A stretch of 64,000 bases of DNA, from assembly GCF_910596095.1 (NCBI RefSeq), contig NC_056548.1, positions 18,996,651-19,060,650 on the forward strand, read 5' to 3'. This DNA comes from Thunnus maccoyii (taxonomy: Eukaryota; Chordata; Actinopteri; Scombriformes; Scombridae). The first letter of the stretch is position 1; every line of letters starts with the position of its first letter. The notes under the pieces were generated by a model, which made no database searches, was not told the DNA's origin, and saw only the letters and a program-made list of their open reading frames with translations. Made by a program: the position numbers and the translations under genes. Of the stretch, positions 11,666 to 37,545 are shown one piece after another.

Positions 11666-13854
11666 GAGGATTATGTGTTCTCCTGCACAAGCTTTGCATA
11701 TGTTTCAGAGGAAGTAAATCAGTGGAGATGTTTCTGCGTATTCATAAGTGTTGATGCTGTACAGTACAGTGGGCTGCTGTGTGGGCGGCTGAACCAGAGG
11801 ACAGATGAGTAGGCTTGTCCTGTGTGCAGTGAATCAGCTTGCTATTAGCGGTACATGTGGGTGCTCTGGCAGACAAGGTCGAAAAATTGAAAGTTGCTTA
11901 GACACCAGCGCACAGAAAAATATGCAAATGTTGTTTTTCCATTACAGTTAATCTTTGACTTTTGCTTGACATGTACAGCTGTTTGTATTTGTCAGAATAT
12001 CCCTTTTCATGGGAATCAAATCAACATCCTTTGGAATGAAACTGAAATTTCAAAAGAGGAACATAAGCTGTCACAATAGCATGTTTATCTTGAGTTTCCT
12101 GTCCCGGGAAAGTCCTTTCCTTCCTCCCGAAAAGTTCCTGAGCACCCATGACACACACGCCATCTTCTTCGAAGTATTAGTCATAACTATGGCTTCCCTC
12201 TAAGTAGAATGAATTTAACAAAACTCTCAGTGCATTTTAATGAACACTAATAGCTTCACAAGTGCTCTGCGACTGTGAAAATTCTCCAGATTACAAGTAT
12301 AAACTTGCAACATTTTGTTCCTTTCTCACACTGAACATGAAATTACAATGTAAGTCTGAGACAGAGTGTTGCAATGGTTGTTGGGCATAAGTCTTATTGG
12401 TCTGAAAGGGGGCAGGGAGCATTCCATCCATTTCGTGGCTAATGAACACTGCTCTTTTGAAGAGTATTGAGAAGGCCTATTGTAAAACAGCATTGTCTCT
12501 CTGCTTGCTGCCACGGTAACACTCTCACACTGGCAGCAGGACTCATGCTGCAGCTAGAGTCGACAAATGCCTCGCCAGAATGTGGCAGAAAAAAAGAACA
12601 TCAGTTTACCTCGACTCTGCGGCGAGAATAGAAATCCATTTTATCAGATTTTTCACAAGTCATTACTTCTGTTCGCTGCAAATTGCCTTTTGAAAAGAGA
12701 GACATCCAAGAAATTTGCAAATGGATTTGTAGTGGTGTTTAGTTTACTGAGCTCTTAACATATATCTCCAAAAAGAAACAGTGTGAAAAAGCAAGAATCC
12801 TTAGTAGGGCTTTGTGTTGTCTACATATCAAGGACAAGGGAAATGCAATAGCTGTAATTATTATTAGGCTTGCTGAAGCCTGAGAGTGACCTTTTTGCCA
12901 AGCATTGTGTTTGTTCAGTCTCATCACTCAATGTCTCATCTGTGAATCTTATCCTTGCCAAGCGGGAAATCAACAACAAGAGATAGAAGAACCAAACGAC
13001 TCACACTGTGTTCATTTATGTTGGGCCACCTAATATCACAAATCCAGTACAGAGGAAGTATTTTTAGACTTTTGTAGAAGGTTTTCCCCTTTTTTGGGCT
13101 GAACTCTTATCCTGTTGATTTTAGTAGAGTGTGGGAACGTGCTTATACTTGTGGTGGATGTTCCTTAGAAGCTGTGGGGGTGAGTCAGGTTGGTTAAAAG
13201 AAGGGACTGTGCTCTGGGGTAATGCCAGAAAAGGGTACTTGTCGGATCAATGTGTGCATTCATGTCAGTGTCAGATATGTTGGTATGATGTTTGTGAAGC
13301 GGTCTTCGTCCACAGTAGTTTCTATGTTGTAGTTTTCACAAGTGTTCCTTGTGAATGTGCATGTTATCGGTGATAGAATCCATGATGAACTTGAAAATGC
13401 ATTTATTCATACTGTAAATTGCTATATGCACTGTCCAGACAGCGTTGAGCCTACCTTTGTGGAGTTTTGACGAGCTGACATTGACTCTCTTTCTTTTTCA
13501 TGCAGGATTAAGTTGGAATGTTTGGCAGAGCTGGTGATGACTGGACTGCTGACATATCTTTTACTCGTCCGACAAAGTGCAGAGCTATCGTTTCCTATTC
13601 ACTTTTCCTTTTCTGATAAGGCCTTGTTTTGGCCTGCTTCCTCTGCTCTGGATAGCCATGACGACTTTGTATAGTATAGTGGATGTAATCATTGCATATC
13701 TGTGCAAAACAGACACCATCTGCAGCCTGAAGCAAGCTGAATTTTGTCCTGAAAAATAATTGCTAAAAAAATGTCTCTTTTCATCTGCCCACACTAATAC
13801 TGACACAACTGTGAACGCTTGTTCCTTCTCTCCTCCGCAGTCCTACCAGCAGTC

Positions 13855-23450
<9,596 letters not shown>

Positions 23451-23949
23451 TTTCACGGGAGTTGTGAACTGGAAGGACTACAGTATATTTTGTGAGACCA
23501 CATGAACATTGACTCCTTCAGGAAGACGCAGAAGTCTTCCTTTTGCAATGATTTGTTTTTCTAGAAGAAGAGTAAACGCATCTAAGGCTGGCTGGGATCT
23601 TCACAGCATGGATGTAAACATGTCACTTTATGTAAATGAATTGTAGTTTGTGTAAGGTCTATATGAGTGGTTTTGATTCTGAACTATTCAAAAAAAAAAA
23701 AAAGTTGAATAGACCTTTGCTTTGTATAATTGTTGTAATATGCAGTGAATGTGTTTTGCTATTTATCTTGCAGCACCTATAGAAAGAAGAGATGCAGTGT
23801 TTGCAAAAAAATAATTTAATTTCACTTATCAAAACAAAACTGCTTGGATCTTATGTCTTAATTTCTTTATGTAATATTCAAATGATCTCTAACGGGAAAT
23901 ATAATGACAATGTATACTGGATTGTATCTTTTAATGTTAAATATATTTT

Positions 23950-23955
23950 AATAAA
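23950..23955 (+). terminator. inf2: Polyadenylation signal AATAAA of INF2
   Basis: A canonical AATAAA lies 500 bases after the INF2 stop codon at 23448-23450, followed by a T-rich stretch. The implied 3' UTR is about 0.5 kb. The ADSS1 start codon is only 350 bases further on, so the INF2 transcript should end here. Confidence 0.6.
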
Positions 23956-24304
23956 CGTAAATTTACATCAAGTGTCTTATTTTAACCAATGCACGCAGAT
24001 GGGTGGCAGTAATGAGGCGAACAAAATCAGTTCGGAAAGCCCTAGACGCAGGCTACATATAATAAATATTAAAACGGGATTTTAAAGGGTGATTTAAAAT
24101 AAATGATACAACTTCAGTGTTTGTTGTATTAAAGCTATTTTCTCAGTGCTTTAATTGCCTTGGAAACAACACGCCTGAACACAGCTACGTACTTCTGTGC
24201 GTGTGTCTCTGACATCATCGGCTATGGAGTTACAGATATGGCAATGCCACTCTTGGAGAGGGTTTAGTCTTTCTTGAGACGGACAGCCTAAAGCCACCAC
24301 CATC

Positions 24305-28444
<4,140 letters not shown>

Positions 28445-28521
28445 AGGGAAAACTTTACCTCCACACTGATGGAAGCACAGATGATGTGGCATATTCTCAT
28501 CACCTAAAATGACCATCAGTT

Positions 28522-28527
28522 AATAAA
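28522..28527 (+). terminator. adss1: Polyadenylation signal of ADSS1
   Basis: AATAAA lies 78 bases after the ADSS1 stop codon. A second AATAAA at 28686-28691, beyond a long T run, could serve a longer isoform. Both leave about 450-600 bases before the SIVA1 start. Confidence 0.55.
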
Positions 28528-28959
28528 CAATACAACTATGTAACTTCTTAGCAGTGGTGGCTAAGACTTTGGGTGTTCTTCTTTTTTTTTTTTTTTTGCA
28601 ATTAAATGTTTCTGTTCTTTGGTTAAATTATAAGGTTTGATTTTAAGCTGTAAATCTGTTAATTAAACCAGCACAAATGTTTACAAATAAAAAAGAATAG
28701 ATTCATAATGGTCATAGATCATCCATCATATTGTTTTGATTTGTAAAGCCAAACTTGACTGTATGCAACTGAACATGATCAACTGATAATACTTCACATG
28801 AAACCATAAAGCCTCGTTAGAGAGATGTGTAATGATCATTAGTTCAAGTTAAACATCCAGCCTTGAGGTTCCGGCTATTGAGTTCTAACATTTCAAAGGC
28901 GTAAATTCCAATATTCCCGACAGTCCGTGAAAGCAACATCATGTGGACGAAGTTATAGA

Positions 28960-29131
28960 ACCAAAGAGTGACGTTACAGTGAAACAGTTGTCGATTGGCT
29001 TCAGATTTTCACGTGACAATAAAGGACTCGTGTGATTGGCTCCTTGATTCCACCCTTGCATTTTTCCCGCAACAAACAAGTGTACTGGTACGCTGAGCAG
29101 CGGGAGCACTTCGGACTTTTTCACAGCCAAA
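28960..29131 (+). promoter_or_regulatory. siva1: SIVA1 proximal promoter with CCAAT boxes and an E2F site
   Basis: Immediately upstream of the SIVA1 start codon lie a TGACG half-CRE (about 28970), two inverted CCAAT boxes (ATTGG at 28994-28998 and 29035-29039, 41 bases apart) and TTTCCCGC at 29063-29070, a strong E2F consensus. No TATA box is seen. Mammalian SIVA1 is known to be induced by p53 and E2F1, so the E2F site fits that regulation. The motif positions are read directly; their activity is inferred. Confidence 0.55.
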
Positions 29132-32100
29132 ATGCCGAAACGAGCGTGTCCTTTTTCGGAAACCTTCTCTTCACAATACAAAGTACATGTCGGGCAGCAG
29201 GAGTTGAATCAATACAGCGTGTTTGGGAACAAATACAGACAAGAAATCTACGGTAAGTGCATGCTAGCGGATATATCGCTGCATTGCAGCGTTAGCGTCG
29301 TCGATACGGACATTTGTTAGTGAGCTTCAGTGTTTCGATGCAAACAAAAAGTCCTTAAACACCTATAAAACAGTTTCATTTGTTGTTTTGACGCATTTGT
29401 TAATGATCGCTAATGATAAGGACTAGCCATATACAGTTCATGTCATCTCAGTAGTTTGGTCGTCTTACCTATTTAATAACGATAAGTAATGCGATTGTTG
29501 AGTTAAATAGTCATGTTTGTCATCAGCGCCTGCTGGCGTGAAATCAGAGACTGCATTTTATGTACCGAAGAAACAGCTTCCTCACATTATTTCCATGTTT
29601 AATCACTGGCATCATTCTCCTCACAGAGAAGACAAAGAGCCTACTTTTCAACGGTGCCAAGGCAGTGGTGGGCACAATATGGACTGGGGAGGAGAAGTGC
29701 GCAGACCCGCAGCCCACCAGACCAGCTGAGACACCTGCGAGCGGCCAGTCATTGCTGAGAGGACAGACACTGATTGGATATGATGGCAGGCTGACAAAAG
29801 CAACCAGAGCACCAGGTGAGCCAACTCTAGCGTTGAAGTTTACTCTAACCCCCCCACCCCAAAAAACACATTGGGCGAGATCCAAGGTACACCTGGAATA
29901 TGTCCTGAGTCGATGACAGGATAGACAGTAGTTGCTGAAACCTCAATAGGAGTGCCAGTAACTGAATAAATAAATCCAAATAGGGGACCTCTACTGATTC
30001 AAACAGAGCACTAAAATAGGGCTGCAACTAATTTTCATTATCGATCAATTTGCGGATTAATTTTTCGATAAGTTCATTAGGCTAATTATTTAGTCTATGA
30101 AATGTTAAAAAGTTGTGAAACAAAATGCCATTCACAATTTCTTAGAGGCCACAGATGTCTTTTAGTTTTCTTGTTTTGTATAACTAATGGTCTAAAATGT
30201 TGAGGTATTCACTTAACTCGGAAAAACAGCAAATCTTCACATTTGAGAGGCTGGAACCATCAGATGTTCAGCATTTTTGCTTGACAAACGACTGAAACGA
30301 CTTATCAGTTATCAAAATAGTTGCAATAAATTTTTTGATGATCAACTAATCATTGCAGCTCTACAATAAAAGTAGCTGATCTTACATTTCAGATCATATA
30401 AGCTGTATCTCATGAGGGGCTGGTACTGTGAAGTCCACTGACACAGCATGTGAAAGTGGCTCCTGTGGAGGACCTGAAGGAAACACTGACGCATCTCCTT
30501 CCCAAAAAAGATCTCTTGAAGACCAAAACTAAGTAGCTCAGCAGCCCTCAGGAACCTATAATGTTTTTAAAAAAAATTTGTTAACCATGTATATTAAAAG
30601 TTGTGGCTGCCCTTAAACAGCTGACAAAGGGAACATTTCAGTGTTACTTCAAGAAATTTCATTACACCCCAATTAAGACTAAGTTACACTGTAACACATA
30701 ATAGAAAACAGTGGACCAGATTAATCATAAATTTATCCACATAACTTGTGTTTATCTAGTATGTACTGTCAATAGTAACACATCCAGGCTGCTAACAAAG
30801 ACAAGCGGTGGAGCTTCTGCCTGGCTTACTTAATGTACATCTTGAAGTGGCTTTTTTATGAGTGTAGTTAAATGAGAGGTTTCTGTCTTTAAAGAACAGT
30901 CAGGTGCCCAATGAACACTGAAAGAGGTTTTGCTCACTGTAATCATTCCTCCTGTTCATACTGGCTATTAAAAGATCCACCTCATAATATGCTTTCAACG
31001 TAAGTGATAGCGGACAAAATCCAGTCCTTGTTTTGAACAAAAATGTATTTAGAAGCTTAATCTGAAGATAATATGAAGCTTCAGCCAACTGAATGAATCA
31101 AATAAAGTGGATATATTCTACAGTATAAACATGTTTGTCTCAACGGACAGTGCTTTCCTGTTCAGCTGCAGTGGAAGGATCATAACAAAAAGGGGGAATT
31201 AGGCACTAAAAAGACAAACTTTGAAAGATACTGACTTGATTTGACTAATTTGGCTGGCTGAAGTCTCAAATTATCTTCAAATAAACTTTTAAATATATTT
31301 TTGCACAGGAGGAGGAAAGCTTCCAGTATAAGTGCATTATGAAGAGATCTCTTAATGGTCTGTATGAACAAGAGGAATGATTACAACAAGAAAAACATGG
31401 CAATGTTCATTTGGGCACCTGACTGTTGTTTTAGAACAGACTTGAAAAAGCTGTGAACCTATAATGTGATACATTACCAGTGATCGATAACCACCTAAAC
31501 CACATGTCACCTCATTTTATGTTGCCTGTGAGAGCTTGCAAAGAATATAATTTGCCCAACATGTGTTGGTATGTACGTTTATAAATGAGTGAGTATATGT
31601 CATCTCAGGTGTTCGAGAATTACGAGCTCTAAACTGACTTATTGATTTTGAGTCCACAATCTAGGAGAATGGTGATATCATATATACACACATAATAGAT
31701 GGACTCTGGTCTGGACGAAAAACAATTAAATCCGGACTGAGAACAAAATTTAACCTGACCCGGACCGCTTTTGAGAGACACATCGCTTTGTCATTCAGCT
31801 GCCACTAGTCGCCACGGTTAGCAAGGTTGTTGAGGAATGTAGGAGCCCCAGTTGATAAAATAAAATGTCTTGTTCAAAACTAGTCATCATATAAAAAAAT
31901 AGGTTGACAGTGAAAAACACTGGACTGAGAAATACATGTTCATTTTGCCTGAAGGAAGTGTGAGACCACTTTGCTTGAAATGCAATCAAACAGCGGTCGT
32001 AATGAAGAGCAGGAATGTAAAACCCCACCATGACACCAAACATGCCTGTTTTGAACAAAACTGTCCATTGTTATTTTGACTTTATTGCTTACCGATACTT

Positions 32101-32504
32101 ACTGTATATTTCTTTTTTTTTTAGTATATTGTATAATAGTTGTACACTTGAATGTCTGCTTGCCATTATTTTTTCTAGAATTCTGCTTTTAGAGCTAATT
32201 ATTAATTAAATTATTACTAAAACCAATAATAATTGAATGCAGAGGCAATTATGTAATATGATAATGAGTAGATATATTTATATAGTCTTATATCTACAAC
32301 AGGCCCTTTGAGGGCAACCATAATGCTAATGTTTTGATTTTTTTTATTTATTTATTTTTTTAGTTAGTTATTTTAATGGTCTCACCTTTTTTTTCCATTT
32401 CTTATTGTCTTGTAACTTTTCGATATGTAATTGCATTGTGTATTTTCTTTTATGTCTGTGAAGCACTTTGTGAACTTGTTTTTTGAAAAGCACTATAAAT
32501 AAAG

Positions 32505-32555
<51 letters not shown>

Positions 32556-33052
32556 GCCTGAGATGACATTGAGTTTGACACCCCCGGCTTAAACCCATAA
32601 GCATGGTAGATATGAAGTGGTCACATTATCCAGACTTTACAAGTTGACGAGTTAGTCAACAGGAAATAGAAACGTTGAAGCATCTGGATAGAAACAACTG
32701 AATACAACAAAAAAAATACAAAAGGTGGCTTGGTTAGCTCAGTTCATGTCTTTCACCAGCAGATGTCAGCGTTGTCACATATTTTGATGTACACTTTGTT
32801 TACTTTTTAACCGAAGCGCTTTTGAAAATACTCATCCAGTGTGCTGTACGGGTGTGTGCTTTGTTTTTTAGGTGCACCAACAGCTCCTACCGGCTGCTGC
32901 GTGTGTCAGAAGAGCCTGGGGTCCCGGACACCATGCTCCCAATGTGACCGTCTAGCCTGTTCCTCCTGTACCCGACAGTGCTCCAGCTGTTCCAGCCTCT
33001 GCTGCTCTGTCTGTACCACCATAGAGTAGGTCACATTCTTTTTTCCCTTTTC

Positions 33053-33098
<46 letters not shown>

Positions 33099-34136
33099 AC
33101 CCAAAGGTCTTCAAAGAGTAGTCATGTGTCTGCAAAGCTTCACCTCTTCTGCACCTGTATTTGTGTGTCAACTAATTAAAATGCAAATTCCTGTCAGCTA
33201 ATGTAGACAGGCAGATATTAGCCTCAAAACATATCAGTGTTTCCTAGCTGGAATCCAGCTGCAGCGGGTTTTTCCTCCCCCAACTAGTCCCAGCTTCAAA
33301 TGTCAATGGATCCTGTTAAACTGAGTGTGTGTGCATGCTGAGGTTAATTAGGTGCCAGTTGGAAAATCACTTGCTTTAGCATTAAAGATGTGTTTATGTG
33401 AGATGGGGGAGGAAAGAGGGGGGGGGGTTGTTTTTCATCTGTTCTGTAAAAGGCATTCCTCTTGTGCTTGTACTCTGAATAGTGTGCAATGGGGACACTC
33501 TGAACTGTAGACTGCAGTACTGTAGGGTTGTGTGCATCAATGTCACAGGACAAAAAACGTCCTTTTAGATTTATTGCATTTGACATAAAGGAAATTGGAC
33601 ACTTACATAACTGATAGGCAGGCCAAAACCATGACCCCACTTAACTCTAAATGTTCTAGTCGGCTGCAAATACCAGCAAGTTACAAACGGACCTCCTAAA
33701 GATGAATCTGCTGAATGTTAAAACATCAGAAAGCAGGAAGCATTACTTGCTGCTTATTCAGCTTTTTGAGTATGAAGAGAAGCAAACTACTCACAAGCTA
33801 GCAGGGGGTGAGTATTTGATCCTCAAAACAAAGATTTTTGGAGTCTCTTTATTAAGAAGTTTGGATCTCAGCACAACATTTTTTAGCAAACATGCTGTAT
33901 GTTTCTGTCAGACTGATCAGGATATATTTATTATCACTGCAGACAATGATGAGGAAATGAGTGTCAAGCTATTTTGGGAGTTGCTTACTTGAGGGTTGAA
34001 ATCGTTGCCAATGAATACAAATTTTGCAATTTTGCTGCAGAAGTTTTTGTTTTTTTTAACATTCTCTTTTCTCTCTCTAATCCACAGTTACAGCGGACGA
34101 TACGATGAAGTACTGTGCTGCAGTTGTTCGACGTAA
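29132..34136 (+). CDS. siva1: Apoptosis regulatory protein Siva (SIVA1), complete, 4 exons
   Basis: SIVA1 is a small zinc-binding pro-apoptotic adaptor that in mammals binds CD27-family receptors, BCL-XL and p53-pathway proteins. Exons: 29132-29252, 29627-29815, 32872-33025, 34088-34136. Phases close to 170 aa (human 175). Residues 1-40 (MPKRACPFSETFSSQYKVHV...) match the family N-terminus. Exon 2 (41-103) holds the KTKSLLFNGAK helix region and GQTLIGYDGRL. Exons 3-4 encode the Cys-rich C-terminal zinc module with repeated CxxC pairs (CCVC, CSQC, CSSC, CSVC, CCSC). Exon 3 would hit a stop four bases past its donor if the intron were retained. The 3.06-kb second intron has been enlarged by transposon insertions, in contrast to the compact neighbours. 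The start codon is the first ATG and matches the human MPKR start. Confidence 0.95.
30018..30363 (+). mobile_element. hAT-like MITE copy A ('GGGCTGCAACTAA' family)
   Basis: Starts GGGCTGCAACTAATTTTCATTATCGAT and ends GATGATCAACTAATCATTGCAGCTCTAC. The interior has AATGCCATTCACAATTTCTTAGAG and CACATTTGAGAGGCTGGAACC, hallmarks of one of the most common fish hAT-derived MITEs. It lies in SIVA1 intron 2. Non-coding. Confidence 0.85.
30897..31425. mobile_element. Hairpin-type non-autonomous transposon in SIVA1 intron 2
   Basis: The element begins CAGTCAGGTGCCCAATGAAC (30897) and ends GTTCATTTGGGCACCTGACTG (31425). Inverted arms of about 85-105 bases (30897-30980 against 31345-31425) are roughly 80% alike by eye, including AATCATTCCTCCTGTTCATA and its complement. 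The middle of the left half also matches the copy at the window start. Arms may extend about 10 bases further out. No transposase frame. The superfamily is not assigned. Confidence 0.7.
32290..32551 (+). mobile_element. LINE-like 3' end with (ATT)n tail
   Basis: The segment AAGCACTTTGTGAACTTG...TTTTTTGAAAAGCACTATAAATAAAG is followed by about 15 ATT units (32506-32551). This is the typical 3' terminus of fish L2/Rex-type LINEs or SINEs that copy their tail. No reverse transcriptase is left at this site, so it is a 5'-truncated copy. The left boundary is uncertain. Confidence 0.6.
33052..33093. repeat. Long poly(T) tract in SIVA1 intron 3
   Basis: About 40 consecutive T residues starting 27 bases after the exon 3 donor at 33025. 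It could be the reverse-complement tail of a retroposed copy or simple slippage. No element is recognised beside it. Confidence 0.9.
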
Positions 34137-34285
34137 AGGAAGCTCATGCAGAAGTTTGAACATTTATATAGTTGCCTCACATGAGATATACTAAGACTGC
34201 ATTTTATACCTGTGTTGTTGTTGTTGTTTTTTATGTGATCCAAATGTTTTCTTGTATATATGTAATTCATTCCAAAAGTAACTGA

Positions 34286-34291
34286 AATAAA
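34286..34291 (+). terminator. siva1: Polyadenylation signal of SIVA1
   Basis: AATAAA lies 150 bases after the SIVA1 stop codon, followed within 40 bases by a TGTTGTG-type GU-rich element. A short 3' UTR is implied. Confidence 0.6.
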
Positions 34292-35300
34292 CTTGAACAC
34301 TTTTGTATAAAGTTAAATGTTGTGACAGATTATTTTTTTGCTTCAGTACATTCACAGTGAATATATTCTAATAAGAGGAGCTGCAATGAAAACTGAGTGT
34401 CTGAACAAATATCTGCCAATTACCTAAAAGGTTACCCAGCTGTCTCCATGTGTTGTAGATGCATAGATCAGCAGATGGCAGCACACTTCAAGGACTCGGT
34501 TGAAAAGAGGAGTTTTTTTCAGACTGGGCTGTATTCAGAGTAAACCCTCCTCTTGTCAGTGGAAGAACACATTTATCTCACTATGCCAAAAAAGCACAAA
34601 TTTAACCTTTTTTTAGCACAAGTATGAAAGTTTTGTCTTTGCTTGAAGATAATGAAATTCCAATCCAGCTTGTCTAGACTGACCTTGAGAATCCGCTATC
34701 AAATTTATTTATTAAAACAAGTAAAGCCAGAGGTTACACAAAACCAGGCCTTTGCAGCAGACAGTTTGGCTACAATTATCCCTGCTAGACATGACCTTGA
34801 GGTGTAGTCATCACTTTCTCTTGGCTCTGGCTCATCACTGATGATGACTGGTTTCAGGGTCAGGTATTGTACACTGTGAGTAATTGTTCTTGGTGGCACA
34901 AGTCCTCAGCACTGCTTTATAGAAATCAATCACATGACATGGTGTTATAGATATTAGCTTGGATGAGTGCACTTCCTGGAGCTTATTGCAAATGCGCCTA
35001 TGAGCTGTTGAGTCACATCCCCTGCTCAGTGGGCCAGTTGTGGCTCCAGTCTTTGGGGAGCTCTGCAGTTGGTGTCCGAGGGCACCGCTTGATTTCTGGC
35101 TGAGTGAACAGGCAGCTGCTGGCGAGCCAGGCGTCAAGTTGTCTGCACATTTCTTGATAAGGATTTAAGGAACTCAGAGGTGGACATGTACACTTTTAAG
35201 GAAGACATACTTTTGAAATTGCATATCCATAACTCTGAAACAGGTGGATGTGGTTTGTGCCCATGAATAGTTAGCATATTGTGAGTTATGGGGTGGAAAT

Positions 35301-35525
35301 GATTAGTCCATTAGCAGAGAATTTTAATAGTTGATCATCATTTATCAAGGAAAAACACCAAATATTGGTTATATCCTGCTTCTCGAATGTAAGAATTGTG
35401 AATATATCTTTGTGGACAGTTGGTCAGACAAAACAAGACATTTGAAGATGTTACGATTAAACGAACTATTGTAAAGATAATCGACAGATTAAATAATAAT
35501 GAAAATTATCTTCTTGCAGCCCTGA
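35301..35525 (-). mobile_element. hAT-like MITE copy B, degenerate
   Basis: On the minus strand it reads GGGCTGCAAGAAGATAATTTTCATTATT... and then CGATTATCTTTAC. The plus-strand left end GATTAGTCCATTAGCAGAGAATTTTAATAG corresponds to the family's other end. It is shorter and more diverged than copy A. Confidence 0.7.
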
Positions 35526-37268
35526 TGAGTTATTAGAACTAGAGCTCTCTAAAATGTCCCTGAACATATATAAATGAAAAGATTCAAACAGTAAGTCCAT
35601 TTTAAAAACTCTTATTTCCCTGGCCCTTATTTTTAAATAGCCCACAACATCTCCAATAAAGTTGATTGTATTTATTGTCAAAAACTGAATTTAATAGTGA
35701 AGTTTTAAAATAACTCATGACCCCTCCTGTCTGTACCCATATGTCTGATTTAATCCATGATACCAGAATTCTAAACTGTGCAGCCCAATGATAACTTCTT
35801 ACATGACAAGAAGTCTCACTCTAGACTTTTTGTGTTGAGCCCACTGAATGTATTCTGAACTCAGGAACGGTTTACAGGTACAGCACAAAAGAGAACTCAT
35901 TCACCCTGATCATATCAAATCTGTCTGTTAATATCAGATGGCAGATTTTTGACCTGGGAGATGAGTTTGTCGTAATAAGATGAGTAACATTGTGGGGAAT
36001 TATGAATCAAAGTAATCCACAAATATCTGGAGCCTTGTTTCACATATCCTAAAGTAACTTCACTATCCAGTTGTTTCAGCCATTTTCCTGTGATCCATCA
36101 TAGCATCAGACTTTACTTTATTACCCTAGTATCTGGGGGAAATGGAGGATTTCAGTGCGTAACAGTGGAGAAAAGAGTGTCCACAAAGAACAGCATCTCA
36201 TGAGCCGTCTCATACCCTCTTCAGCCACTTTTCATTCACTCTGATCTTTCCTTCTCATCATGTCAGTCATTGTCTTGATAGTTAAATCAGAAAGTATTGG
36301 TCATAGAGGTTACCGGTGTCATTTTTTCTTTCCTAAACCTGACAAATGATGAGCAAATCCCATTCAGAAGTATTAGACATGTCTGTCTCTCATCTAAAAT
36401 ATTTACTATGTTCACTGTAGACTTATTAGAGGGGCGGATGCTGATGCTCCGCTCTCTGTTAACTCCATAATGATGTGATGAGTTTATGTACCGCTCAAAA
36501 CAGGAGAGTGCAGCTGTCAAGGTTTTCAGCACATCCCCATCCGTGACACCCAAAAGGAAAAAAATGGTCACAGTGTGCTTCCCACCCACCCCACTCCCCC
36601 CACCACCACCACCACCTCCCCAAGAATGGTCCTCATCTTCTCCCCGGTGCATGTACGTCTGGGTGTCTGCACGGGAGAAGGGGCCACATAATCACCCACA
36701 GCGCTCCAGATAGGACCAACTGCAGTCGGCCAGCGGGAGCACGTGGCTTTGTCTTTCACCCATTCTTTTGGGGACCAGCTGTGGTCTGAGTGTGGCGAGC
36801 GTCAAGCCCAATGATGCTGCTGCTATAAATATGCGTCAACGAGTGTGAGTAAGTGACAGCTGTACAGTGGACCAAGGACACACTGTCTTGGCACTGTCAG
36901 GGCGAGCCACTCCAAAAAAGGCAAACCCAGTGTGAGAGCACTAGTTGATATGTATTTATGCACTTGTAGCACTTGATAGGAAACCAGGTTTAAGTTGTAG
37001 ATTGTGATTAAGAACTTAAATACTGGTTGAAATGTGGATGTAGCTTTACAATCTGACAATCATGGCTGCTTTTTGAGATTTTTTTGATTTGGTTTTTACA
37101 TCAGACTATTATATTACTAATTAAGAATTCAATTAATACTGTTTCTTCTTGGGAGCAATGTGATTTGGATTTTCTGAAAGTCAAAAGAATGGCTCCTCAC
37201 ACATTAAGTGGATGATAACCATATGCGTGTGCGTTAATATGGAGAGAGGAAAAGAAAGCTACCAGAGC

Positions 37269-37290
37269 ATGTGTGTGTGTGTGTGTGTGT
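37269..37290. repeat. (GT)n microsatellite
   Basis: About 11 GT units. Another short (TG) run is at 38339-38358. Confidence 0.92.
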
Positions 37291-37499
37291 CTGTACACAA
37301 GCGCGTTGTGTGTCTGTGTTTGTGTGCCCTTTTCAAGTGTGACCACCTGTCTTTTGTTAAGAAATAAATAAATAAACACAGGCCACACCAGCTGTCCCTG
37401 GCAGTCCGTCCCTTCAGAGGTCAAGGGCTCCCACCGCTGGCCTTGTTGAGGTGGTGGACACTTACAACTTTCCTCTCAACTTCTCTCAAGTACCTCTAA

Positions 37500-37510
37500 A
37501 CACACACATA

Positions 37511-37541
<31 letters not shown>
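37500..37541. repeat. (CA)n microsatellite
   Basis: CACACA run with two interruptions near its left end. It lies about 230 bases from the (GT)n tract, so the two are complementary on the same strand and could pair. Confidence 0.93.

Positions 37542-37545
<4 letters not shown>

Larger units (their letters stand above)
408..13840. other. Upstream region without supportable coding exons
   Basis: No frame here resembles a known protein and no exon pair with closing phases was found. Apart from the repeats and possible promoter listed separately, the DNA is AT-rich and unremarkable. An acceptor-like tract ending TTTTTCATGCAG at 13505 and the acceptor at 13840 suggest that INF2 leader exons lie in the right part of this stretch, but none can be fixed. 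From 10.7 to 13.1 kb I see nothing beyond simple sequence. Confidence 0.6.

Noticed and set aside
1-13840. Looked for a miR-203-type hairpin, known near this human locus
   Set aside because: No matching mature sequence or hairpin was seen. Human miR-203 lies farther away.
33026-33031. Stop codon right after SIVA1 exon 3, suggesting a truncated protein
   Set aside because: The stop lies inside the GTAGGT donor. Splicing to 34088 restores the conserved YDEVLCCSC end of the family.
36287-36652. Open frames with a poly-Gly (minus) or poly-Pro (plus) stretch
   Set aside because: Driven by the CCA/CCC simple repeat at about 36585-36620. No splice-linked partner exon found.
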